From positions 77,390,547-77,454,546 of the forward strand of contig CM071570.1 of assembly GCA_036426205.1 (NCBI GenBank): 64,000 nt of DNA. The letters run 5' to 3'. The DNA is from Ascaphus truei. Its lineage: Eukaryota; Chordata; Amphibia; Anura; Ascaphidae. Positions 54,724 to 64,000 of the stretch are shown here, one piece after another. The stretch's first letter is position 1, and every line of letters begins with the position of its first letter. Below the pieces are notes generated by a model, which saw only the letters and a program-made list of their open reading frames with translations, made no database searches and was not told the DNA's origin. The position numbers and the translations under genes are program-made.

Positions 54724-55914
54724 AATTCCACGTAGAACACAAGTCTACGTGAGGAACCTTTCTCCCTTCCCTGTGGCCCTTGATCACGGACAGCCGCTGG
54801 GCCGAATATATCCTGTGACTCCAGAAGGAAAGACAGAAGCTAAGCCGCCGGCCGCTACCATATATCATGCGTCTCCTAAGTTGGCGTTTGATTTTGGAGA
54901 TTCACCCTTGACTGAGGATTGGAGAAAAAGGTTGCAGACTAAGCTGGAAAACTGACGGGAAGTATTTTCCACGGGCGATATGGATGTGGGGTGCAGCCGC
55001 AGTGCCAGCATACCATCCGACTTAACGATACTACGCCCTTCCAAGAACGGTCGCGCCTCATAGCGCCAAGGGATGTGGAAGATGTGAGGAAACTGCTAAC
55101 CAAAATGAAGGAGGCCGGCATTGTCCGAGGATCACGTAGTCCGTATGCCTCCCCTATCGTGGTAGTGCGCAAAAAGAATAGGACGGTACGCCTATGTGTG
55201 GACTATAGAACCTTGAACAACCGTACTGTACCCGATCAGTACACCCTTCCGCGAATTGAAGACCTCCTGAACGCCCTATCCGAGAATAAGTGGTTCAGCG
55301 TGCTGGACTTGAGGTCGGGCTACTATCAGGTGCCAATGGACTCTGAAGACCAAGAAAAAACAGATTTTATCTGCCCCTTGGGATTTTATCAGTTCACGCG
55401 TATGCCTCAAGGGATATGTGGCGCTCCCGCCACCTTTCAGCGTCTGATGGAAAGAACCATCGGGGATATGAATCCTAGGGAATGCTTGGTGTACCTGGAC
55501 GACATCATAGTGTTCAGGAAGACACTGGAGGAGCATGAGGAACGATTGTTGAAAGTGATGGACCGACTCAGTAATGAAGGGCTTAAGCTGTCCATGGATA
55601 AGTGTTGGTTCTGCCACACGTCAGTGACTTATGTGGGCCACATTGTGTCGGCCGACGGAATAGCTACCGACCCTGGGAAAATAGAAGCAGTGGTGAAATG
55701 GCCGAGGCCCACTAACGTCCAAGAACTACGGTCATTTCTGGGGTTCTGCGGGTACTACCGAAGATTCGTGGAAGGCTACTCGGGTAAAGCCAAAATCCTC
55801 AACAACCTCCTAAAAATCTACCCCGAAGACACGGGAAGGAAAGCCACTTCAGCCCAAGCACCATTTGGGGACAAGTGAACCCCTGCATGTGAACAGGCAT
55901 TTCTTTTGTTTCAA
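54671..55914 (+). pseudogene. pol: Reverse transcriptase of the PNMA-type Gypsy, interrupted by L1
   Basis: After a linker in another frame (54671-54955), the RT frame runs 54991-55878: APRDVEDVRKLL, SPYASPIVVVRKK, RLCVDYRTLNN, FSVLDLRSGYYQ, MPQGICGAPATFQ, YLDD (55492-55503), GHIVSADGI, RSFLGFCGYYRRFV. A TGA at 55876-55878 replaces a probable TGG (Trp). Coding continues beyond it (TPACEQAFLLF) to about 55914. There it is cut by the 3' end of an antisense L1. RNase H, integrase and the 3' LTR would lie beyond the L1, outside this window. Confidence 0.88.
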
Positions 55915-56302
55915 ATTTTTTTATTAGGCATTATTTGGTACACATTTTGCAAATAACAAATAAAGATTTTGTGGCCTAATACAAGGTTTTTCTGATTTTG
56001 TAACAGTGAAAGTCTCAGCGCGCCCCCGACCTTACAACATGGGTCGGCAGGGTTGGCGTGAGAATAGAAACAGAGAGTGAGAGGGGGGAAGAAGAGAGGG
56101 AAAGAAGCAGTGGGGGGGGAGGTTCTGAGGAAGGGAGGTCCCTTCCTCCTCAGTTCACCATGGGGGATTCCTCCTATGTCACGACCATCGCTTACTGCGG
56201 GTAGCCGTCTTTAGTGTACCATTCGGGTCAGCCATGGTTCCCATGTGTTATAGAAGGGTTCCGTCTTCCTCTTTAGGAAGCCTTAGAGTTTCTCCATCAA
56301 CA

Positions 56303-58300
56303 TTACTTCTTGAATTCTTTCTTTAACTGTTTGCCTAGGGGGGGAGACACCTTTTTCCATGAGGCCGCCACCGCACATCTAGCCGCTGTGAGAATGAAGG
56401 AGATCAATTTTCTTGTTGGGCGGTCAATATTCTCAATTGGCATGGCCAATAAGTAGGTTAGCGGATCAATGGGTATAGTGAGGTCTGTGACCTCTTTAAT
56501 TAGAGACTGTATGGTTTCCCAGTATTTCTGAATTTCTGGACATAACCACCATATGTGGGCCATGTCACCCTTTTGTCCGCAGCGTCTCCAACATAGGTCG
56601 GAGGCCAGAGGGTAGATTTGATTTATTCTAACTGGGGTAAGATACCAGCGAAACAGTATTTTGTATATATATTCTTTGATTGTGGTACATATGGAAGTTC
56701 CTGAGGCTGATTCCCAAATACTTTCCCAGTCCTCTCGGACTATAACTATATAAAATTCTGCTGCCCAATGGAGCATGTAATCATGAACTGGGGCTTCTGT
56801 TGCCCTTTCCAGCTCTGCGTATATTTGCGTTATGAGACCTTTTTGGTGCGCCGTTTCCTTGCACAGCCTTTCAAAGCTCGTGAGAGGGGGAAATTCCAAT
56901 GTTGGTGATATTGTTTGAATAAAGTGCAGAATTTGGAGGTATTTAAAGACATTCAGTCCCACTATTTCGTATTTGTTTTGTAGTCTTTGATAACTCAGGA
57001 ACTCTCCTATGCTCAGGAAGTCGCCAATCGCCCTTATTTTTTTAGTCGTGAACTGCTCAAATTGTCTGGGCTCACAGCCAGGTGGGAATTTGGGGTTTTG
57101 GATAATTGGTGTGAGTTGAGATTTGGTGGTCGTGAGCTTGAATTTAAGTTTACATGTCGTCCAGGTCTCCCATGTATGCCTCATTGGTCCTAATTTGAAT
57201 TTGCTTTTCTGCAAGTCCTCCCTGCTCAGGGACCAAAGGCATGCTGGCAGAGAAGGCGTGCCAGCATATTGCATTTCTATGTCCAGCCAGCAATATTGGC
57301 CTGGCTCCGCGTTCCAAACTACTACCTGTCGCAGCTGGGTGGCTTGATAGTATCTTGTAATATCTGGGACTCCCAGGCCCCCTCTCCCCCTTGAAGCAAG
57401 TAGAACTGCCCTTGCGATTCTAGGTTTTTTCCCCTGCCAGATGAAATGGAAAATTTGTTTCTGGATGTTCTTCAATTCTGAGCCAGGGATGCGGATCGGG
57501 AGCGTCTGGAAGTAGTATAGTAATCTGGGGAGTATATTCATTTTCACCGAGATCATTCTCCCGATCCATGATATTTGGTATGTTCCCCATTTGTCTAGAT
57601 CTAGTTTGATTTTCCGAAATAGGGCTGGATAATTATAGTGGTATAAGGATTGGTAGTTCCCCGATATCTTTACTCCCAAGTAATTGATATAGGAGGAGCT
57701 CCATCGATAGTTAAAGTTTAGCTTTAAGAGTTTCACCTCTTGCTCTGGCAGGTTTAAATTTAGTGCTTCGGATTTATCATTATTGATTTTATATCCTGAT
57801 ATACTTCCGAAGTCTAAGAGTTCTTTTTGTAGGTTTGGGAGGGAAATTTGGGGTTTTGAAAGCGTTAATATTATATCGTCTGCGAACAGGGATATTTTGT
57901 ATTGCGTATGTCCAATTTCTATTCCTTGGATATCTACATTATTTCGAATTGTGGCCGCCAGGGGTTCTATAGTTAGTGCAAAGAGGAGAGGGGACAAGGG
58001 GCATCCCTGTCTTGTGCCATTTTTTGATATTAAAGCTCTGGATACTGCCCCCTGGTAATTTTACCATTGCTGATGGGTCTTGGTAGAGTCTGCGGACCCC
58101 TTCTAAGTATGCGTCTTTGAAGCCAAATTTACGCATAGTATGGTCTAGGAATAGCCAATCGATTCTGTCGAACGCCTTCAATGCATCCAAACTGAGTAGT
58201 ATTGCTTTGGTCCCTGTGAGGTGGACGTGATCAATAATATTGATTATCTTACGAGTGTTATCTGAGGCTTGTCGGCCCGCCACAAATCCAACTTTGTTTA
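56303..58300 (-). pseudogene. L1 ORF2 RT (copy A) and C-terminal region
   Basis: The longest uninterrupted part (564 codons, 57997-56303) starts at PLLFALTIEP. It carries the catalytic FADD box (FADDIILTL), the YLGVKISG motif and RLLYYFQTLPIRIP. A long C-terminal region includes FHFIWQGKKPRI, GGLGVPDITRYY and the cysteine/histidine motif around CWRRCGQKGDMAHIWWLCP, and it ends GKQLKKEFKK. Upstream codons (58283-57939; RQASDNTRKIINIIDHVHL, FDRIDWLFL) are in another frame. The FADD box is intact here but mutated in copy B. These products would copy element RNA at nicked target DNA. Confidence 0.9.
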
Positions 58301-59337
58301 TATTTATCAGTCTCGGTAAGATAGGGTTTAATCTATTAGCCAGGATTTTGCTATATAGTTTGAGGTCATTGTTAAGAAGGGAGATTGGACGATAGCTACC
58401 ACATTGGTTGTGTGGAGTGCTGTGACCGCGGTTACCAGATCCTCCCTCTTAGTAATCTGGGGAGTATATTCATTTTCACCGAAATCATTCTCCCGATCCA
58501 TGATATTTGGTATGCTCCCCATTTTTCTAGATCTTGTTTGATTTTCCGAAATAGGGCTGGATAATTATGGTGATATAAGGATTGGTAGTTCCCCGATATC
58601 TTTACTCCCAAGTATTTGATATAGGAGGAGCTCCACCGATAGTTAAAGTTTAGCTTTAGGAGTTTCACCTCTGGCTCTGGCAGGTTTAAATTTAGTGCTT
58701 CAGATTTATCATTATTGATTTTATATCCTGATATTCTTCCGAAGTCTAAGAGTTCTGTTTGTAGGTTTGGGAGGGAAATTTGGGGTTTTGAGAGCGTTAA
58801 TATTATATCGTGCGCAAACAGGGATATTTTGTATTGCGTATGTCCAATTTCTATTCCTTGGATATCTACATTATTTCGAATTGGGGCCGCAGGGGGTTCT
58901 TTGGTTAGTGCAAAGAGGAGAGGGGACAAGGGGCATCCCTGTCTCGTGCCATTTTTAATATTAAAGCTCTGGATACTGCCCCCTGATAATTTTACCGTTG
59001 CTGACGGGTCTTGGTAGAGTCTGCGAACCCCTTCTAAGTATGCGTCTTTGAAACCAAATTTACGCATAGAATGGTCTAGGAATAGCCAATCGATTCTGTC
59101 GAACGCCTTCTGTGCGTCCAAACTGAGGAGTATTGCTTTGGTCTCTGTGAGGTGGACGTGGTCAATAATATTGATTATCTTACGAGTGTTATCTGAGGCT
59201 TGTCGGCCCGCCACAAATACAACTTGGTCTATATTTATCAGTCTCGGTAAGATAGGGTTTAATCTATTAGCCAGAATTTTGCTATATTGTTTGAGGTCAT
59301 TGTTAAGAAGGGAGATTGGACGATAGCTACCACATTG
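57519..59337 (-). repeat. Tandem duplication of the L1 RT core
   Basis: Copy A 57519-58406 (888 bp) and copy B 58452-59337 (886 bp) are highly similar direct repeats. Both start AGTAATCTGGGGAGTATATT and end CTACCACATTG. They are separated by 45 bp of unrelated filler (58407-58451). Junctions are sharp. Confidence 0.92.
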
Positions 59338-60190
59338 CATCGGGTCTCTGCCCTCCTTATGAATGATGGCTAGGTTGGCGAGAGACATAGAGGTGGGGAT
59401 TGGATTTCCCTCTAAAAAATGGTTGAACATTTTTAATAGATGCGTGGATAATATGGGCAGATATCTCTTGTAGTAGACATTGGTGAAACCGTCAGGGCCA
59501 GGTTACTTGGAGAGTTTTAGTACTTTTACCGCCTCTTCCAATTCTTCTTTTGTAATCTCAGCGTTAAGGACCGGGTTTTCCTCCTCTGTTAGGGTAGGGA
59601 GTTGACAGTTATCTAGGTATTTTTTTATTGCTTCGGATGCTTTTGGTTCGGGTCGACCATTTTTAGATCTTAGATTATAAAGTTCTGTATAGTATTTAGT
59701 AAACTCCGCTGCTATCTTATTGTCACTATATTGTGTTTTACCAGACCTATTCTTAATCGCCGTTATTTGGGATCTCTTTTGGATTCCTCTCAGTCTGCTA
59801 GCCAGCAGTCTGTCGGCCTTGTTGCCCTTGTCGTAGTAGTGTTGATTAGTCCATTTGAGGGCTTTTTCTACATCTTCTAGTTTGACTTGTTTGAGTTTTT
59901 GCCTGGCTGTGGTTAGGGTCTTATAGATTTTTTTCATGGGGTTGGCTTTATGGGCTTGCTCCAGCTTTAGAATGTTATCGGTGAGTTCCTTGATCAATTT
60001 CTGTTTAACTTTTTTCCTATGGGACGCAATAGAGATAAATTTACCTCTGATTGCTGCCTTATGGGCCTCCCATAGGATCGCTGGGGACGAGACTGATCCT
60101 GAGTTAAAGAAAAAGTAGTCCTTAAGTGAGGTTCTGATCTCCTTCTCTATCTCAGGATGGTTCAATAGGGAGTCATTTAATCTCCACGAG
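58452..60190 (-). pseudogene. L1 ORF2 mid-region and RT copy B
   Basis: Two minus-strand frames, 60165-59503 (linker between endonuclease and RT; helical, K/E-rich, with ADRLLASRLRGIQKRSQI) and 59430-58452 (RT fingers and palm). They contain SLANLAIIHKEGRDP, YRPISLLNNDLK, GTRQGCPLSPLLFAL and FAHDIILTL. The stop at the end of the first frame lies in SK-stop-PGPDGF, that is, a single nonsense codon. The catalytic FADD is FAHD here, so this RT copy is dead. The frame then meets the 45-bp filler and copy A. Confidence 0.88.
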
Positions 60191-60700
60191 TAAGATGTAG
60201 TCTTTTCGAATGGTCAAGGTGATCGCGGCATGATCTGACCACGTGATTGGGCCGATGTCGGATTCCGTGGACACCTCTAAGACATTTTTGGTTAGCAGAA
60301 AATAATCTATGCGCGAATAGGTCTGATGAGGTGCTGAGTAGAAGGTGTAGCCTCTCTGGCCCTGATGCTGGGATCTCCATATGTCCACCAATGAGAACTC
60401 GTCCATTATTCCCCTAAACCTTTTCCCCGTGATTTGGGAGTGGGTTGTACGGGGGTGACCCATTGCGGTAGATCTGTCCTCGGTAGGGTTAGAGACCATG
60501 TTTAGGTCTCCGCCCACTATCATCGATGACAGATATCCCGGGTCAATGCCCTCAAGAACTGTTTTTAGGAATTCTGTTTGGTTTTCGTTTGGGGCATAAA
60601 CATTGATCAGAGCGATTGCCGAGCCCGCTAAGGACCATATACCACCAGAAATCTACCCTCTGGATCCACCGTTGTTTTGATATGATTGAATGGACCCATC
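60173..60700 (-). pseudogene. L1 ORF2 endonuclease (APE type), C-terminal two thirds
   Basis: Minus-strand reading shows AIALINVYAPNENQTEF, the GGDLN motif (MIVGGDLNMVSN), YTFYSAPHQTYSRIDYFL and SDHAAITL. These are the active-site landmarks of L1-type apurinic-like endonucleases that nick target DNA. A frameshift near 60190 joins it to the linker region. The N-terminal third is not recognisable upstream of a run of 13 G at 60713-60725. Confidence 0.85.
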
Positions 60701-60704
60701 CTTT

Positions 60705-63480
60705 CCCACTTGGGGGGGGGGGGGGTCTTGACTCTGTGGTGTAGGTATATTCTACGCCCTAGCAAACACTTAGGGTTAGTTCGCTCTTCGTGGAGAACTG
60801 ACTGGATGTACTGAGGAGGCGGGGGTGGGAAGGGTGGGGGGGGGTGGGGTAGAGATCTGCTGGGACAGGGTCAGCAGATGGTAGAGAAAGAAGATTAGGT
60901 TCGTGTTAGAACCCAACAAAAAGTTGCCTGGTCCATGGGCGACCGGCATTTGGGCAGGCGTGCCCATCGGGGGTAGTTCCGGTGTCGGCAGCCGGTGGGC
61001 AGTAGGGGGGCCGAACCCTCTGGTTCTTTTGTGAGCTCTCTCTCGTTCCCTCTGTTCTCGGTGGTGCTTTGTATACACCCTGAGACTTTTTCTTGTCTGC
61101 TGATTTGGGAGTGGTTGGACTGGGGGGGGGGGGGGGGAGGGGGGGGGGTACCAACCGTTGGCAAAAGGGGGGGGATCTGCGTTGCGATGTTTCAGCTCTA
61201 TCTCTGTTTGATCTATCTTTCGCTTCTGTGTTTTCTTCTTTGTCTTTTGAGAGGTGGATTCATAGAATTTTGGGTTATTCTAGGGCGGGGTTGTCCTCCT
61301 TGGGTGGGGGGGCTGGGAGCTCTTCCGTCCGGGGGTGATATGGAGTGGAGGAGGGGGGGTAGATAGGAGGGGGAGTGGTGGGGGGGGGGACATGCTGGGG
61401 GGGATAGGAGGGAGGTGTGTGAAGGGGAAGGGTGGTGGTGGGGGGGGGGGTGTGATGGGGAGAATCCCAGTTTTTAACACTGTACATTGAATTATTGGTA
61501 TAGTAAGTAATGAGGTATTTACATTGAGTAACAGATGTACAGACAGATAGTTGCATAATATCTTTCTTAACACTGGTCGTAGAGAAAGGAGTGGGGTCAC
61601 TCGCATATATATCCAGTTATTGGGGAAGTAGGTGCGAAAGGTTTTATATCCATTAACAATTTCTATTTTTAGACCTTGTCGTTTCTATTTATTGTTGGGC
61701 CTGTGGAGGCGTGGCTTCCGGGGAAAAAGGGGGGGTGTGGGGGAGGGGAAAGAGGGGGAGGAGGGGAGGAAAGAGGGTGGAAGGGGAGGGGAGGGTAATT
61801 GGGGGATTGGGGAGGGGGAATGGTGGGGGGGGGGGTGTGGGGGGGGGGGGGGGTGGGGTGGGGTGGAGGCTGGGGTTTGGTGTCCTTCTTCTTCACTTTT
61901 TTTTTTTTGTTTTGTTCTACTTTTTTTCCGTCTTTCCCTTCTTTCTTGTTCCTTCTCTCTCTTTCCTTGGTTTTTATTCTTCTTTTTTTATACTCCAGTT
62001 TTTCTTTTTCTTTTCTCTTTTTTTTTTTATTTCCTCTTTTTTCTTTTTTCTTTTTTTTTTTTTTTTTTTTTTCTTGTTTTTCTTTTTTTTTTCTTTTTTT
62101 TTCTTTTTTTTTTTTTATTTTTTTTTCTTCTTTTTTTTTCCTTGGCCCTTTATCCTTTTTCTTTCGGTCCAAAGATGGTCATAGATGGATATACACATTA
62201 AGTTGTTTACAGCTTTCAATACAGTAACATCTCCAAGCAGTGCGGTCATATAGATTCACTGTTCCGCACGTTTCTTATTTTGAGACACCCAGGAGAACAC
62301 TGTACATTGCATTATTGAAATAGCAGGTAATGAGGTATTTTCATTGAGCATTCAGACAGCTAGTTGCATGGTATCATTCTTAACAATTGTAGCAAAGAAG
62401 GGAGTGGGGTCCCCCGTACCTATATCTAGGTATTGAGAAAGTAGATGCTGAGGGTTTAACATTTACTAACGTGTTCTTGTAGTTCTTATTTATTGTTGGG
62501 TCGGTCGAGGCGTGATTTCAGGTGGAGAGGGGTGGGGAGGAGGGAGGGGAGGGAAGGGGGGGTGGGGAAGGGGGAGGAGGGAGGGGGGGTGGGAAGGGGG
62601 AGGGCGTGATGGGGGGGGAAGTCCAGGGAGGGGTTTCTGTAGGTCAATTGATGGTGACAAGTTGGCATGCACATTAAACTGTTTGCAGCTATTAACACAG
62701 TAATATCCCCAAGCTGTGCGGTCATGTAGGTTTACTTTGCTGCTCGCGTCCATTTTGAAACACTTAGGAGAACAAGGGAAGGGAGGGGAAGGGTACACAG
62801 GGGAGATGTATGAAGGGAGTTCTATACGGTACCTTTTTTTGATAAGAGCTAGTATTTACCACTGATGGTAAGGTATATCTATCTCTCTTTTTTTTTTGAG
62901 AATAATATCTCTTGTTGAGTGTACAGGAGGGGGGAAGGGGGGGCAAAGGGGAATATTGAGCCGCTTTTAAATTTGTCGGAGCGGTCAGCAGTGATGTACG
63001 TTTTGACGAAACTATGACGAAACATATTTTAACGAGAAGTTAATCAACAAACGGAGGTGGTGGGGGGGTAGAACTTGGGGGGGGGGTAGTTCAACAGCCT
63101 CAACGGAAGCAGAGGGCCTTCCGATACCAGACTTGGTAGGAAATAAGCTTTGTCCCATTGGACCTGGATATAGTGTTTTATCTAGGCGGGTGTATCTCAA
63201 ACCTGGTCTGGGTGGTGTAGTTCCTCGTCTGCAGGCGGGTCGAGGAGTTCCCAGCGGGGCTTAGCAGTTTGTGCTGCTGTGGCAATCGGGTCTCCCCTCT
63301 CCTGCATCTCAACTCGCCTCCTCTGCCTCCGAGGGGGTATGCGTTGGTTCCCGCAATCCAACCTGAGGGACGCGGGGGCCTCCCGGTTCAGTAGGCCAAC
63401 AAAGAAAGAAACCCCCCACCCTCTTGCGTAACCTCTCGGCGGGAATCAAAAGCCCTGGGTCGTCGGGCTCCAATGTTGAG
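60705..63480 (-). other. Expanded low-complexity region between L1 ORF1 and ORF2
   Basis: About 2.7 kb without L1 coding sequence. It has many G runs on the plus strand (60713, 61122-61148, 61380, 61440, 61826-61850) and a T-rich block (61895-62150). An imperfect tandem duplication is present: 61480-61716 matches 62297-62517 (CACTGTACATTG, AATGAGGTATTT, TATTGTTGGG landmarks), and 62173-62296 matches 62645-62775 (ACACATTAA, TGTTTRCAGC, GTGCGGTCAT landmarks). Open frames here (poly-F, poly-K, poly-P) are artefacts. Confidence 0.7.
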
Positions 63481-63483
63481 CGA

Positions 63484-64000
63484 TCAGGTTTTCTGCACAT
63501 GCTGGCCAGCCAGCCTCTCCGAAGCTCTGATGGGTCTCCGGTCGCGACTTGTTCTTCGTGTCTCCATCTGCTCGTTGTCTCGTGCGGGCGGCAGCGTCAG
63601 GCCCAGCTCCCTAGCGAATCCTGGCATCTCCTCCGGCAGTCTGATCGATCGTTGCTTCCCTCCTCTGGTCACCACAAGTCGGAACGGGAACCCCCACCTG
63701 TAGGTTATGTTGTTTTCCCGCAGCAGTTGGGTTAGGGGTTTGAGCTCCCGTCGTCTCTCGACCGTGATCCTTGCTAGGTCACTGAATATTTGTACAGGTT
63801 CGTTTTGAAACATTAGGTTGTTAGTTTCTCTGCTCGTCGTCATTACTATTTCCTTCGTGGAGTAACTATGTAGACGCACTATGATGTCTCTTCTTCTCTT
63901 GGGTCCGTTCGACCTAGGGCCTAGCGCGCGGTGTGCGCGGTCGATTTCCAGATCTCTTCCATCCAGGCCTGTGCAGAGTGTGCTGAAAAGACCCACCAGG
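63484..64000 (-). pseudogene. L1 ORF1 protein, C-terminal part (runs off window)
   Basis: About 170 residues from the window edge to a stop at 63484. The RRM-like and C-terminal domains of L1 ORF1p are recognisable: LEIDRAHRALGPR, RRRDIIVRLHSYSTKE, FSDLARITVERRREL, YRWGFPFRLVV and RLPEEMPGFARELGL. ORF1p is the RNA-binding chaperone of the L1 particle. No break is visible in this part. The coiled coil and start codon lie outside the window, so intactness cannot be judged. Confidence 0.85.

Larger units (their letters stand above)
55915..64000 (-). mobile_element. L1-clade LINE inserted antisense, 5' end outside window
   Basis: Minus strand, in order from the right edge: ORF1 (partial), a long low-complexity inter-ORF region, ORF2 endonuclease, RT (partly duplicated), C-terminal region, 3' UTR and a short A tail next to 55915-55922. 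It interrupts the Gypsy RT frame, so it is younger than that element. ORF2 carries several frameshifts and at least one stop. The total in the window is about 8.1 kb, swollen by an 0.89-kb duplication and by expanded repeats between the ORFs. Confidence 0.9.

Noticed and set aside
61632..62227. Poly-F, poly-K and poly-G frames near the L1
   Set aside because: T-rich and G-rich low-complexity DNA; no protein domain.
1..64000. Bacterial-type systems: CRISPR arrays, operons, phage genes
   Set aside because: Tandem repeats present are satellites without unique spacers; all recognisable genes are eukaryotic retroelements.

Overview
The window is repeat-dense vertebrate nuclear DNA, most likely from an amphibian (anuran). 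This rests on the mix of elements: a Sushi-type chromovirus, Gypsy elements with a PNMA-like gag, a vertebrate L1, a tRNA-derived SINE sharing its tail with an L2/CR1-group LINE, many hAT and Harbinger-like MITEs, and short type I hammerhead-like motifs. That species inference is mine; the sequence carries no host marker gene. I found no convincing host protein-coding exon, no tRNA or rRNA gene and no CRISPR array. The longest open frames are retroelement pol genes or artefacts of simple-sequence repeats.

Layout. 1-6.1 kb: AT-rich intergenic DNA with one diverged repeat and one GC-rich MITE. 6.1-14.0 kb: a Sushi-like Ty3/Gypsy element with paired LTRs (845 and 833 bp) and a CTCCC target duplication. 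It has an intact gag, a PEG10-type GGGAAAC -1 frameshift site with a downstream hairpin, and a pol broken by a large inverted duplication (arms of about 1.95 kb). 14-25 kb: fragments of other Gypsy elements (pol C-termini, LTRs, primer-binding-site-like TGGAGGC motifs), a perfect-TSD hAT MITE inside one LTR, and a SINE. 25.7-30.1 kb: a transposon carrying a CT/TG-rich satellite, duplicated in tandem, with a 56-base N gap. 30-50 kb: intergenic DNA with a solo LTR, MITEs, LINE tails, minisatellites and hammerhead-like motifs. 51.6-55.9 kb: a decayed Gypsy element whose gag resembles PNMA proteins. 55.9-64.0 kb: an antisense L1 inserted into that element's RT region, with an 0.89-kb internal tandem duplication; it runs off the right edge.

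Functional content. Within each retroelement the parts fit together as usual: gag makes the particle, PR-RT-RH-IN copies and inserts, LTRs drive transcription. Every autonomous element here is broken, so none should be mobile alone. The least expected signal is a set of hairpins with the hammerhead ribozyme core (CUGANGA, stem II, GAAA, near-palindromic stem III) at 4.7, 15.8, 19.2, 34.9, 40.2, 40.3 and 42.3 kb. Their stem II sequences differ but still pair. The best ones also have a matching stem I. Several duplications (9-13, 26-30 and 57-59 kb) could be real rearrangements or long-read assembly errors, and this should be settled before biological interpretation.
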